Part shown: in pieces, positions 29,420-37,764 of the stretch
How the letters are laid out: each line of letters starts with the position of its first letter
Numbering within the stretch: position 1 is the stretch's first letter
Origin: Bowmanella denitrificans
Lineage (GTDB): Bacteria > Pseudomonadota > Gammaproteobacteria > Enterobacterales > Alteromonadaceae
Assembly: GCF_002887595.1 (NCBI RefSeq)
Contig: NZ_PEBU01000003.1
Span: forward strand, 186,001-250,000
Direction: 5' to 3'
DNA length: 64,000 nt
Translations under genes and position numbers: made by a program
The notes under the pieces: model-generated
Told to the model about the DNA's origin: nothing
Databases searched by the model: none
The model's input: the letters and a program-made list of their open reading frames with translations, nothing else

Positions 29420-29859
29420 CTGTTGCCCTCCAAATCGGGGTGAACGCCTTGGCTGATTATACGACATAAACGACGATAGTCGGCGACTGATATGGCATCG
29501 CGAAACACACAGAGGTATTGGCGCTGATGCTTATCAAATGCATCCTGCAATGAGATAAACAACAACCAGGCTGTAACCCGGCTTGAGGATGAAATCCGCA
29601 TTAAGCCGGATTGTTGCTCATCCAGCCATTGCCAGTCTCCTTGCTCGGACAGACTGAAAATACGAACTTGCTGAGGTTGTTTCAAGCGACGGTACAGCAA
29701 ATATAATAAAAACAATGTAACCAGTGTTTGCCAACACCATTGCCAGGGCAAAACCTGCGCTTGCCAGCACCATACTGAGGCGATCAACAGGCCGTACAAG
29801 CCCGCCAGACATCGCTGTTGTAATTCTGAATGACCTAGCTCAATCCTATACTTTGACAC
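29416..29859 (-). CDS. ygfX: YgfX-like membrane protein
   Basis: The 147-residue protein has two adjacent membrane segments near the N-terminus (LAGLYGLLIASVWCW and LVTLFLLYLLYRRL) and a cytoplasmic C-terminal half. This is the YgfX (CptA) layout. The gene overlaps sdhE by 14 bp, exactly the E. coli sdhE-ygfX pairing. YgfX was reported to affect cell division proteins; an alternative view ties it to SdhE function. Confidence 0.75.
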   Translation of the reverse strand: MSKYRIELGHSELQQRCLAGLYGLLIASVWCWQAQVLPWQWCWQTLVTLFLLYLLYRRLKQPQQVRIFSLSEQGDWQWLDEQQSGLMRISSSSRVTAWLLFISLQDAFDKHQRQYLCVFRDAISVADYRRLCRIISQGVHPDLEGNR

Positions 29860-30097
29860 GATTAACTATGGTCCCGACCATAGCGGCCAGCATAGGATCA
29901 TCACATTGCTGATGGCCCATTACCCAGGCAAACAGATCCGGGTCATCACAAGTCAGTAGCCGCTCAAAGGTTTCCTTGTCGTCATCGGTCAATTCACTGA
30001 ACGCCTCATCAAAAAAAGGCTGAAACAGTACGTCCAACTCCAGCATGCCGCGACGACATGCCCAGCGGATCCGGTTGACTCTTTGCATCGTAAACAT
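29846..30097 (-). CDS. sdhE: Succinate dehydrogenase flavinylation factor SdhE
   Basis: The 83-residue protein has the invariant RGMLELD motif (RGxxE) needed for covalent FAD attachment to SdhA and FrdA. This is followed by LTDDDKETFERLLTCDDPDLFAWVMG (positions of about 39-64), typical of the YgfY/SdhE fold. The start is at the first or fourth codon (30097 or 30088). It is divergent from ygfZ. Confidence 0.95.
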   Translation of the reverse strand: MFTMQRVNRIRWACRRGMLELDVLFQPFFDEAFSELTDDDKETFERLLTCDDPDLFAWVMGHQQCDDPMLAAMVGTIVNRVKV

Positions 30098-30219
30098 CCT
30101 GCCCTCTCTTTAACAACTTTGTGGGTTGCCTGCATATTAACTCAATTCACCAAACTGATCTTGTTTAACCTAAGCTTTACCCCCATGATCCCGGCATTGC
30201 TGACAATTGCTGACTTTTC

Positions 30220-31182
30220 ATGCCTTCAATTCAATCTACTGCCAATAGCACAAGCTTACCGACAAATTTTGTCATCCCTCTTAGCCAGGTTTCCCTGCTT
30301 CAGGCCAGCGGTGAAGACAGACTGAAATATCTGCAAGGCCAGTTAACCCAGGATCTTGAGCGCTTAACCACAGATAAAGCCATGTACGCCTGCCATTGTG
30401 ATGCCAAAGGGAAGGCCTGGGCTTTGTATCAGGTGTTTAGCCAAGGCGAAGAGATGTTTATGTTGAGCGACAGTGAAGCAATAGAGAAATCGCTGCCGGA
30501 GCTGAAAAAATATGCGGTATTTTCCAAAGTCGCATTAACCAAAACCGATTTAACCTGGTTTGGTATTGTCGGGCCAATTCCAGAGGCCTGGCTGACAAAG
30601 CAGGGCTGTCAGTTACCGCAAACCCATCTTGGCATCAATTGCACCGACAGGTCTGTGATCATAAGACAGGACAGCCCGGACATTCGCTATATTGTGGGTT
30701 TGCATAAACCACTGTCTACCCAGATCGTTGAGGCGCTATCAGACCATCTTTATACGGAAAATCTCTGGCAGATGCTGGATATTCAGGCCGGTTTGCCAAA
30801 ACTTAATGCACAAACCAGTGCCGAGTTTGTGCCGCAGATGGTGAATATGCAGGCCCTGGATGCCATTAGCTTTACCAAAGGCTGCTATATGGGTCAGGAA
30901 ACCGTGGCACGTACCCGTTACCTGGGTAAAAACAAACGGGCAGCCTACATTCTTCATGCCAGGCACGCGACCAATATGGCACCTGGCGATGCACTGGAAG
31001 TACAGCTTGAGGAAAACTGGCGCCGAAGCGGCACTGTGTTAAGCTGTGCGACGTTAAGCGAAGAGACTTGGCTGCTGGCTGTATTACCTAACGATACACA
31101 AACGGGTACCTTGCTACGCAGCAAGCAACAACCTGACGTGCTGTTCGAGGTGTTACCTCTTCCCTATTCACTTGAAAATTAA
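30220..31182 (+). CDS. ygfZ: Folate-binding protein YgfZ
   Basis: The 320-residue protein belongs to the folate-dependent family acting in iron-sulphur cluster maintenance. The diagnostic motif KGCYMGQETVARTRYLGKNKR (positions of about 226-246, with the conserved Cys) is present, as is the N-terminal DRLKYLQGQLTQDL. It is divergent from sdhE and followed by a SlyD-like gene 12 bp downstream. Confidence 0.95.
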   Translation: MPSIQSTANSTSLPTNFVIPLSQVSLLQASGEDRLKYLQGQLTQDLERLTTDKAMYACHCDAKGKAWALYQVFSQGEEMFMLSDSEAIEKSLPELKKYAVFSKVALTKTDLTWFGIVGPIPEAWLTKQGCQLPQTHLGINCTDRSVIIRQDSPDIRYIVGLHKPLSTQIVEALSDHLYTENLWQMLDIQAGLPKLNAQTSAEFVPQMVNMQALDAISFTKGCYMGQETVARTRYLGKNKRAAYILHARHATNMAPGDALEVQLEENWRRSGTVLSCATLSEETWLLAVLPNDTQTGTLLRSKQQPDVLFEVLPLPYSLEN

Positions 31183-31194
31183 GGCTATCTATCC

Positions 31195-31674
31195 ATGAAA
31201 ATTGCCCCAAACAAAGTTGTAACCATGCACTACACCGTCAGTACCACAGAAGATGTGCAGATTGACTCTTCCCGTGACGGCAAGCCCATGAGTTTTTTGC
31301 ATGGTCAGCATTTTCTGATCCAGGGGCTGGAAGACGCTCTGCTGGACAAACAAGCCGGTGATAAGTTTGTTACCGAAGTAGAACCTGCCAACGCCTATGG
31401 CGAGCGCCACGACGAACTGATCCAACTGGTTCCCAAGTCTATGTTTGAAGGTATGGACGTGGAAGTGGGTATGCAGTTTCGCGCCACCACAGATGACGGT
31501 GAACAGTCGGTGATGATCATTGATATCACCGATGACGAGGTGGTGGTAGATGGTAACCATCCGCTGTCAGGTGTGACCCTGAAATTTGATGTAGAGGTAC
31601 TTGAGGTACGTGACGCCACCGAACAGGAACTGGCCCATGGCCATGTGCACGGCGAAGGCGGCTGCGGCCATTAA
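31195..31674 (+). CDS. SlyD-like FKBP-type peptidyl-prolyl isomerase
   Basis: The 159-residue protein has the FKBP core split by the IF chaperone insert. Hallmarks are VTMHYTV, FLHGQHFLIQGLEDALLD, PANAYGERHDE, and the insert ending in NHPLSGVTLKFDVEV. It ends in a short His/Cys-rich metal-binding tail (HGHVHGEGGCGH). This fits the SlyD family, possibly a SlpA/FkpB-like paralogue, but the metal tail favours SlyD. A terminator hairpin follows 37 bp after the stop. Confidence 0.9.
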   Translation: MKIAPNKVVTMHYTVSTTEDVQIDSSRDGKPMSFLHGQHFLIQGLEDALLDKQAGDKFVTEVEPANAYGERHDELIQLVPKSMFEGMDVEVGMQFRATTDDGEQSVMIIDITDDEVVVDGNHPLSGVTLKFDVEVLEVRDATEQELAHGHVHGEGGCGH

Positions 31675-31710
31675 AGCCGGTGTCGGCAGTTGGCTGACAT
31701 TCGGTGGCAG

Positions 31711-31733
31711 AAGGAGGCTAAGCCTCCTTTTTC
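31711..31733. terminator. Terminator shared by the slyD-like and S23-like genes
   Basis: The stem GGAGGC/GCCTCC with a very short loop is followed by TTTTTC on the plus strand. It ends the SlyD-like transcript and overlaps the last codons of the opposing small gene. Confidence 0.75.
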
Positions 31734-32068
31734 TGTATATGTTCCATTAGGCCTGAAAGCATGGCAGAAATATCCCGACTATCCTGTAACCACGCTTTCC
31801 CGATGACGGGTTCAATGTACCCAATTTCCAAGCCAATATAAATCTGTGTTCTAAGTTCTCCGCATGAACCTTTGGCATAAGACAGAAACTGCAGCCTTTC
31901 CTTGTTGAATTGACGTTCCATTCCCTCAGCAATGTTACTTGGAATAGACAATCCAGAACGGGTTATCTGCTCTTTGAAGCCATAATCTTTTAACTTGGCT
32001 AATTGTTGATACAGTGAAGCGCTTAGGCGTGCTGACCGCTTCCAAACTGCCAGATCCTCAAAGGCCAT
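31718..32068 (-). CDS. Four-helix bundle protein (S23 / 23S rRNA intervening-sequence family)
   Basis: The 116-residue helical protein has the family's features: FEDLAVWKRSARLSASLY, then EQITRSGLSIPSNIAEG and FLSYAKGSCGELRTQI. The family was first noted inside rRNA intervening sequences but is commonly found free-standing, as here, with no rRNA nearby. Function is unknown. It is a solitary gene inserted between slyD-like and lysS, pointing left, and is a typical mobile accessory gene. Confidence 0.88.
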   Translation of the reverse strand: MAFEDLAVWKRSARLSASLYQQLAKLKDYGFKEQITRSGLSIPSNIAEGMERQFNKERLQFLSYAKGSCGELRTQIYIGLEIGYIEPVIGKAWLQDSRDISAMLSGLMEHIQKKEA

Positions 32069-32130
32069 TCCTTTACCCTGCCAACGAAGTAGGTTAATAA
32101 CCTTAGCAAAAGTGACAAGACGCAGGGAAG

Positions 32131-32166
32131 AAAAAAGGCAGTTGCAGATAATGCAGCCAACTGCCT
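32131..32166 (-). terminator. Terminator of the prfB-lysS operon
   Basis: On the minus strand AGGCAGTTG pairs with CAACTGCCT around a 12-nt loop and is followed by TTTTTTC. It lies about 10 bp beyond the lysS stop. Confidence 0.85.
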
Positions 32167-32175
32167 ACTTCCAAC

Positions 32176-33717
32176 TTAAGACTCAGCCTGCGGGCGCATA
32201 TGCGGGAACAGGATCACGTCTTTGATGGTAGGACTGTCGGTAAACAGCATCACCAGGCGGTCGATGCCAATACCCTCACCTGCTGTTGGCGGTAAGCCGT
32301 ATTCCAGCGCACGAATATAGTCATCATCGTAATGCATGGCTTCATCATCACCGGCTTCTTTCTCTTCTACCTGTTTGCGGAAACGGGCAGCTTGATCTTC
32401 GGCATCGTTGAGCTCAGAGAAACCATTAGCCAGCTCACGGCCGCCAACGAAGAATTCGAAGCGATCGGTAATAAAGGGGTTTTTATCGTTACGACGCGCC
32501 AGCGGTGACACTTCCCACGGATACTCAGTGATAAAGGTCGGCTGATCCAACTGCTCTTCGGCTGTCGCTTCGAAAATTTCGCACAGGTACTTACCTGGCC
32601 CCCAGATACCGTCTACTTCCGGCTCTTTAATATGCAGCTTCTTGGCCATGGCTTTGAGGCTGTCCATATTGTTCTGCGGGTCGCGAATGGCAGCCTCATC
32701 GGCTTCTGGCCAGTATTTCAAAATGGCATCGCCCATGCTCAGACGGGTGAAGGGCTGGGCAAAGTCATAGCGCTTTTCGCTCAGTACATTACCGTCTGCA
32801 TCACGGATGGTATTAATGACTTCCGTGGTGCCTAATACATCCTGCGCCAAAGTACGCAGCATATCTTCGGTCAGGTCCATCAAATCATGATAATCCGCAT
32901 ACGCCTGGTAGAACTCAATCATGGTGAACTCAGGATTATGGCGGGTAGACAAGCCTTCGTTGCGGAAGTTGCGGTTGATTTCAAACACCCGCTCAAAGCC
33001 GCCCACCACCAAACGCTTCAGATAAAGCTCAGGAGCAATACGCAGATACATATCGATATCCAGTGCATTATGGTGTGTGACAAAGGGCTTGGCTGATGCA
33101 CCACCTGGGATCACCTGCAACATCGGCGTTTCCACTTCCATAAAGTCACGTTCAGTCAAGAACTTACGGATGCCGTTGATAATCTTACTGCGCACTTTGA
33201 AGGTGTCGCGGGTCTGCTGACTCATAATCAAATCAACATAGCGCTGGCGGTACTTGGTTTCCTGATCAGCCAGGCCGTGGAACTTTTCAGGCAGCGGACG
33301 CAGTGACTTGGTCAGCAACTGATACTCGGCCATATCCACATACAGATCGCCCTTGCCGGACTTATGCAGCGCACCACTAACACCTATGATATCGCCGATA
33401 TCCAAGGTGCCGTAACGCTGTTTAATATCCTGCTGTGTTTCTTTACTGGCATAGGCCTGAATGCGGCCTTTCATGTCCTGCAGCAGCAGGAAGGGACCGC
33501 GCTTGGCCAGTATACGACCCGCCACACTCACCTGTGTATTCAGGCTAACCAGCTCTTCTTTGTCTTTGTCACCAAAGACATCCTGCAAATCCTGACTATA
33601 GTGCTCACGGCGGAACTCATTGGGGTGACCATTGGCCGGGCAATTGCTGCGGATCTCGGCCAATTTGCCACGGCGCTCCGCAATCAATTTATTCTCATCT
33701 TGTTGCATGTCTGTCAT
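32176..33717 (-). CDS. lysS: Lysyl-tRNA synthetase (class II)
   Basis: The 513-residue synthetase has the N-terminal OB-fold anticodon-binding domain ([19 protein letters not shown]). The class II catalytic core has motif 2 ([23 protein letters not shown]) at positions of about 270-292 and motif 3 ([11 protein letters not shown]). The order prfB-lysS with 30 bp between the genes is the common gammaproteobacterial operon. Confidence 0.98.
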   Translation of the reverse strand: MTDMQQDENKLIAERRGKLAEIRSNCPANGHPNEFRREHYSQDLQDVFGDKDKEELVSLNTQVSVAGRILAKRGPFLLLQDMKGRIQAYASKETQQDIKQRYGTLDIGDIIGVSGALHKSGKGDLYVDMAEYQLLTKSLRPLPEKFHGLADQETKYRQRYVDLIMSQQTRDTFKVRSKIINGIRKFLTERDFMEVETPMLQVIPGGASAKPFVTHHNALDIDMYLRIAPELYLKRLVVGGFERVFEINRNFRNEGLSTRHNPEFTMIEFYQAYADYHDLMDLTEDMLRTLAQDVLGTTEVINTIRDADGNVLSEKRYDFAQPFTRLSMGDAILKYWPEADEAAIRDPQNNMDSLKAMAKKLHIKEPEVDGIWGPGKYLCEIFEATAEEQLDQPTFITEYPWEVSPLARRNDKNPFITDRFEFFVGGRELANGFSELNDAEDQAARFRKQVEEKEAGDDEAMHYDDDYIRALEYGLPPTAGEGIGIDRLVMLFTDSPTIKDVILFPHMRPQAES

Positions 33718-33747
33718 CTGCTGTGTATTCCTGATTACTGATTGCGT

Positions 33748-34846
33748 TTACAGGCCGGACTTAAGGCTGGCCTGTATAAATCTGTCCAACCCACCGTCCA
33801 GTACGGCCTGGGTATTGCGGGTTTCTACCCCGGTACGCAGGTCCTTGATACGGGAGTCATCCAGCACGTAGGAACGGATCTGGCTGCCCCAGCCAATATC
33901 CGACTTGCCGTCTTCCATGGCTTGTTTCTGTTCGTTTTGCTTCATCAGTTCCATTTCATACAGCTTGGCTTTCAACTGTTTAAAGGCCTGATCTTTGTTT
34001 TTATGCTGTGAACGGTCATTCTGACACTGCACCACAATACCACTGGGTACGTGGGTTATACGTACGGCCGAGTCGGTCCGGTTTACGTGCTGCCCACCCG
34101 CGCCTGAGGCACGGTAGGTATCGATGCGTAAATCAGACGGATTGATTTCAATCTCAATATCGTCATCAATTTCCGGGTAAACGAAAGCCGAGGCAAAGGA
34201 CGTGTGACGACGGTTCCCCGAGTCAAACGGTGATTTACGCACCAGGCGGTGTACACCGGTTTCGGTCCGCAACCAGCCGAAGGCATACTCGCCCTGAAAA
34301 CGGATGGTGGCGCTCTTAATGCCCGCCACTTCGCCTTCAGAAACTTCAATCAGCTCGGTTTTGAAGCCGTGCTCTTCACCCCAACGCAAATACATGCGCA
34401 GCATGATATTGGCCCAGTCCTGCGCTTCTGTACCGCCGGAACCGGATTGAATATCCAGATAGCAGTCATTGGCGTCGTTAGGACCAGAGAACATACGACG
34501 AAATTCCAGATCTTCAAGCTTGGCCACCAGTTGCGCCAGCTCCGCTTCTGCTTCGTCAAAGGTCTCCTGGTCTTCGGCCTCAACCGCCAGTTCCAGCAGG
34601 CCTTCTACATCTTCGGCACCTTTTTCCAGGGCGACGATAGTGTCGACGACTTTCTCCAGGGCAACTTTTTCCTTACCCAGCCCTTGGGCCCGTTCTGGCT
34701 CATTCCAAACATCGGGACTTTCTAGTTCGCGATTGACTTCTTCTAAGCGCTCTTGCTTGCTATCGAAGTCAAAGATACCCCCTGAGCGCATTGGAGCGCT
34801 CCCGGACATTCGCCAAGGCGTTTTTTACCGGATTGATTTCAAACAT
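33748..34846 (-). CDS. prfB: Peptide chain release factor 2 (programmed +1 frameshift)
   Basis: RF2 terminates at UGA and UAA. Translation starts at ATG 34846 ([18 protein letters not shown]) and reads 25 codons to an in-frame TGA (34769-34771). It then shifts +1 into the long frame that ends at 33748. The main frame carries the SPF tripeptide (KSPFDSGN), the GGQ motif ([18 protein letters not shown]), and family length (365 residues after the shift). Autoregulation is expected: low RF2 slows decoding of the TGA and promotes shifting. Confidence 0.97.
34768..34783 (-). promoter_or_regulatory. RF2 programmed +1 frameshift site
   Basis: On the minus strand the element reads AGGGGG TAT CTT TGA C. 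The Shine-Dalgarno-like AGGGGG lies three bases upstream of the CTT slippery codon, and the TGA stop follows. This is the canonical RF2 recoding arrangement. Confidence 0.95.
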
Positions 34847-34909
34847 AAATCAGCTATCAAATCTTGCTTACAAAGGAGGCGGATTTTAGCGGATTACGCA
34901 AAGGAATGA

Positions 34910-34961
34910 CAGGCCCAGCGGCCTGACAATAGTTGGAATATTGGCAGGCCAGCAGCCTGCC
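34910..34961 (+). repeat. Three-hairpin cluster between prfB and the CBS-protein gene
   Basis: Three consecutive small hairpins occupy 52 bp: CAGGCC-CAGC-GGCCTG, CAATA-GTTGGAA-TATTG and GGCAGGC-CAGCA-GCCTGCC. The middle one exposes TGGA in its loop, like the arrays after ettA and upstream of flrA. The last may also terminate the CBS-protein transcript, although no T tract follows. Confidence 0.6.
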
Positions 34962-34981
34962 ATCCACAGAATCACAGGTTG

Positions 34982-35566
34982 TCAGACCAGCTCAGTATGC
35001 TCGTGCAGGACATTGAAAATATCTCTGAAACTATTGGCTTTAAGGCTGATATCCAGCGGTATGTGCAAGGCCCTGGCAATATCACTGGACGAGATCAGGC
35101 CGCGCAAATGCCCCAGTTCATCCACCAACAATATATGCTGCTCACCCAAACTACGCAGCGTATTGACCAGATCGCCGATAGTGGCATTTTTCAATTGCGC
35201 ATAGCTGATACCTTGCAATTCCCGGCGTGGCACCATCACATCCTCCACCGTCAGTTCATTTCTGTCCTGCTGACGTTGATTGGCGATCATCAGTATCTTA
35301 CGACTGCTTAGGTCAGCAAAGCTGACGATACCGAGAAACTGCTCATCGGCGTCCACCACCAACTTGGCCTTAACATGGCCTTTTTTCATCATAAACAGCG
35401 CCTGGTCAACAGATACGTCCTTATCTATCAGTTGGGGACTACGGCGGGTAAAATCTGTTACTACTTTAACGGCAGCACTATCAAGGTTTAACGGCTCAAC
35501 GCTTTCGGTAGAGCAAAACTGGGTCACCTGGCCTAAAGCCTGGGTTTTCAATATTTTATTTGTCAT
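34982..35566 (-). CDS. CBS-domain pair protein
   Basis: The 194-residue cytoplasmic protein consists mainly of two CBS motifs: QLIDKDVSVDQALFMM ... LGIVSFADLSSR, and VMVPRRE ... TIGDLVNTLRSLGEQHILLVDELGHL followed by RGLISSSDIARAL. CBS pairs bind adenosyl ligands and regulate partner proteins. No catalytic domain is attached, so it is a stand-alone sensor or adaptor of unknown partner. Confidence 0.85.
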   Translation of the reverse strand: MTNKILKTQALGQVTQFCSTESVEPLNLDSAAVKVVTDFTRRSPQLIDKDVSVDQALFMMKKGHVKAKLVVDADEQFLGIVSFADLSSRKILMIANQRQQDRNELTVEDVMVPRRELQGISYAQLKNATIGDLVNTLRSLGEQHILLVDELGHLRGLISSSDIARALHIPLDISLKANSFRDIFNVLHEHTELV

Positions 35567-35653
35567 TTTGGATTCTCCAACAAACTGAACGTCGCCCGCT
35601 CGCTAAGAAACCGAGGTTTAAGTATAGGCGATACGGGGTAAATTTTTTATGGT

Positions 35654-35992
35654 TCAGCTTGCCAGAGGTGGAGCCCGCGGCTGTGGTAGCCCAATACTGG
35701 CGGTGTATACGGCTTGAGGGGATGCAGGAACGAATAAGTAGGGCTGGGTTAGAGCGCTAACGTTCGATACTGAGCCGACCAGACTGGAGTCGTCTTTGTC
35801 CAGATCCGTTTGCAACAGCTGTGCGTCAGCATATTGCGTAACAGTGAGCACAGATGAATCGCTGACGGAACGGGTAACACCTGCACTGTTACCCAGCCAA
35901 CAAACCAGCAAACACAACGCCGTTGTAAAAAGACTAAAGTAACGAGGCCGGTATACAGCTTGACGCACGTGGCGGTACCGAAGAATGCTCAT
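35654..35992 (-). CDS. Small hypothetical membrane-anchored or exported protein
   Basis: The product is about 112 residues starting at MSILRYRHVRQAVYRP. It has one hydrophobic segment (YFSLFTTALCLLVCWLGNSAG) that could be an anchor or a signal peptide. The Ser/Thr/Pro-rich remainder shows no known motif. Its reality is supported by the signal-like N-terminus and its fit in an otherwise empty interval; there is no homology evidence. Confidence 0.45.
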   Translation of the reverse strand: MSILRYRHVRQAVYRPRYFSLFTTALCLLVCWLGNSAGVTRSVSDSSVLTVTQYADAQLLQTDLDKDDSSLVGSVSNVSALTQPYLFVPASPQAVYTASIGLPQPRAPPLAS

Positions 35993-36058
35993 AACTTCAA
36001 TATGGAGCAACTGGCTAAAAACTCAATAGCTCTCGGTTAAATTGTATAAAATTTGAGT

Positions 36059-37030
36059 TTACAGCCAGCCTTTGCGCCTGAACCAGACAATCTGCAATCC
36101 ACAAACCAACACCAACAGGGCAATAAACACCCCAAAGCCCAATGGGTTCTCGGCACCAGGAATGCCCCCGACATTAATGCCAAGCAACCCGGTCAGAAAG
36201 CCCAAAGGTAAGAAGAACGCGGCCACAATAGACAACACATACATGCGACTGTTCATCTGCTCGGCCAGATGATTACCTATTTCTTCCTGAGTAACGGCAG
36301 CCCTTTCACGCACCGCATCCAGGTCTTCCACATGGCGCATTAAGCTGTCCAGGGTTTCCTGAAAACTTAATCGTACATCGCGGCTAAACCAATCGATACG
36401 GTCAGACAACAACTGAGAGATGGCTTCACGTTGCGGCGCCAAATAGCGCCTTAGAGAGATAATCTGCCGCCGCACCCGACCAAGTTCGGCGCGCATCTGG
36501 GCATTTTGCTGCTCCAGCGCCTGCTCTTCGAACTCAGCCACCTGATCTTCGAAATAATCCACCGTGTCAGACATTCTGGCCACCAGTCTGGACAATAAAC
36601 TGGCCAGTACTTCATCGGTGCGAGCCGGGCCCTGCCCGGCTTTTAATTCATTGGCAACATCGGTGACAGAGAGCAAACGACGTTTTCTGGTGCTGATGAT
36701 GCGCCCTGGTTCAACCCACAGCCGTATCGATACCATATCGTCGGGATCGGCGCCGGGATTTAAGTTGACGCCACGCAAGGCCAGCAACAAACCGTTGTCG
36801 ATACGAATGGTTCTGGGGCGGGTTTCACCGGTAAGTAATGCATCGGTGACCACGGGATTAAGGTCAGCCCCCTGCTCCAGCCACTCAATACTTTGCGGCT
36901 GGCTATAATCCAGATGCACCCACAACACCCCGTCCTGCGGCTGCCAGTTTTTCACTCCTTGCCAATCCAATACCGACGCACCGCCTTTGCCATCCAGCAG
37001 CAGTGCGTGAATCAAGGCCTCATCTTGCAT
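36059..37030 (-). CDS. zntB: CorA/ZntB family zinc transport protein
   Basis: The 323-residue protein has a long cytoplasmic N-domain with a coiled coil (EDQVAEFEEQALEQQNAQMR). Two C-terminal membrane helices (YVLSIVAAFFLPLGFLTGLL and FGVFIALLVLVCGLQIVWF) are joined by GINVGGIPG, which carries the GxN pore signature. The GINVGG form fits ZntB rather than the magnesium transporter CorA. It probably moves zinc. Confidence 0.85.
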   Translation of the reverse strand: MQDEALIHALLLDGKGGASVLDWQGVKNWQPQDGVLWVHLDYSQPQSIEWLEQGADLNPVVTDALLTGETRPRTIRIDNGLLLALRGVNLNPGADPDDMVSIRLWVEPGRIISTRKRRLLSVTDVANELKAGQGPARTDEVLASLLSRLVARMSDTVDYFEDQVAEFEEQALEQQNAQMRAELGRVRRQIISLRRYLAPQREAISQLLSDRIDWFSRDVRLSFQETLDSLMRHVEDLDAVRERAAVTQEEIGNHLAEQMNSRMYVLSIVAAFFLPLGFLTGLLGINVGGIPGAENPLGFGVFIALLVLVCGLQIVWFRRKGWL

Positions 37031-37041
37031 AAAACGGCTCC

Positions 37042-37617
37042 TTAACGGCTTAGCTTATTCAGGGTGTCCACCAGCTCTACAGCCAATTTGCTGATAGCCT
37101 GTTGCTGCTCAGCGTCTTTTAACTGCCCCTGTTCGGTGAATGCAGAGCCCGCCTGACCAATGGCTCGCTGCCCCGGCAGCACCATCACGCCAATGTTTTG
37201 TAACAGCATTCTTAAAAATACCAGGCCGCGTAAGCCCCCCAACGCACCTGGCGCACAAGACATAATGGCCGCCGTTTTGCCACGGTAGGCAATAAGCGGC
37301 GCCTCACCAGGTTCAGCAGCTCTGGACGCCCAATCAATGGCATTTTTAAGTAGCGGGCTAAAAGCACTGTTGTATTCAGGTGACGCAATCAGCAGCCCGT
37401 CATGCTCAATTAACAGTTGCTTAAAGGCCATCGCAGATTCGGGCAGCCCTTGTTCATCCTGTAAATCCTGGTTATAGATTGGCATAGGATAATCGCCAAG
37501 ATTAATCAGCGTGACCTCGGCACCAGCCTGCCTGGCGGCATCAGCGGCAATGCTTACCAGCTTTTGATTAAATGAATCCTTACGGCTGCTGCCGGAAAAA
37601 GCCAGAATACGTGGCAT
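37042..37617 (-). CDS. NADPH-dependent FMN reductase family protein
   Basis: The 191-residue flavodoxin-like protein has the FMN phosphate loop FSGSSRKDSFNQ and the family segment SPEYNSAFSPLLKNAIDW. It probably reduces FMN, quinones or azo compounds. A second ATG three codons upstream (37626) is possible; MPRILAFSG is the usual N-terminus. It lies 11 bp upstream of zntB in the same direction, so the two may be co-transcribed. Confidence 0.85.
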   Translation of the reverse strand: MPRILAFSGSSRKDSFNQKLVSIAADAARQAGAEVTLINLGDYPMPIYNQDLQDEQGLPESAMAFKQLLIEHDGLLIASPEYNSAFSPLLKNAIDWASRAAEPGEAPLIAYRGKTAAIMSCAPGALGGLRGLVFLRMLLQNIGVMVLPGQRAIGQAGSAFTEQGQLKDAEQQQAISKLAVELVDTLNKLSR

Positions 37618-37764
37618 AGTGTGCATCTCAATTTGCGTTAAGGAACTGTCAGCTTAACCTTGCTGGTTACAATTACCAACCGGTCAGATGCAAGACACAG
37701 TACAATCCAGAACTGGCTCAGAAAAAAGCCAGTGGTTGATAGGGCAGCATAATGAGGCGTGGGG

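Noticed and set aside
34769-34771. Frameshift mutation inactivating prfB
   Set aside because: The TGA lies in the canonical RF2 recoding context with an upstream AGGGGG element, so the shift is programmed.
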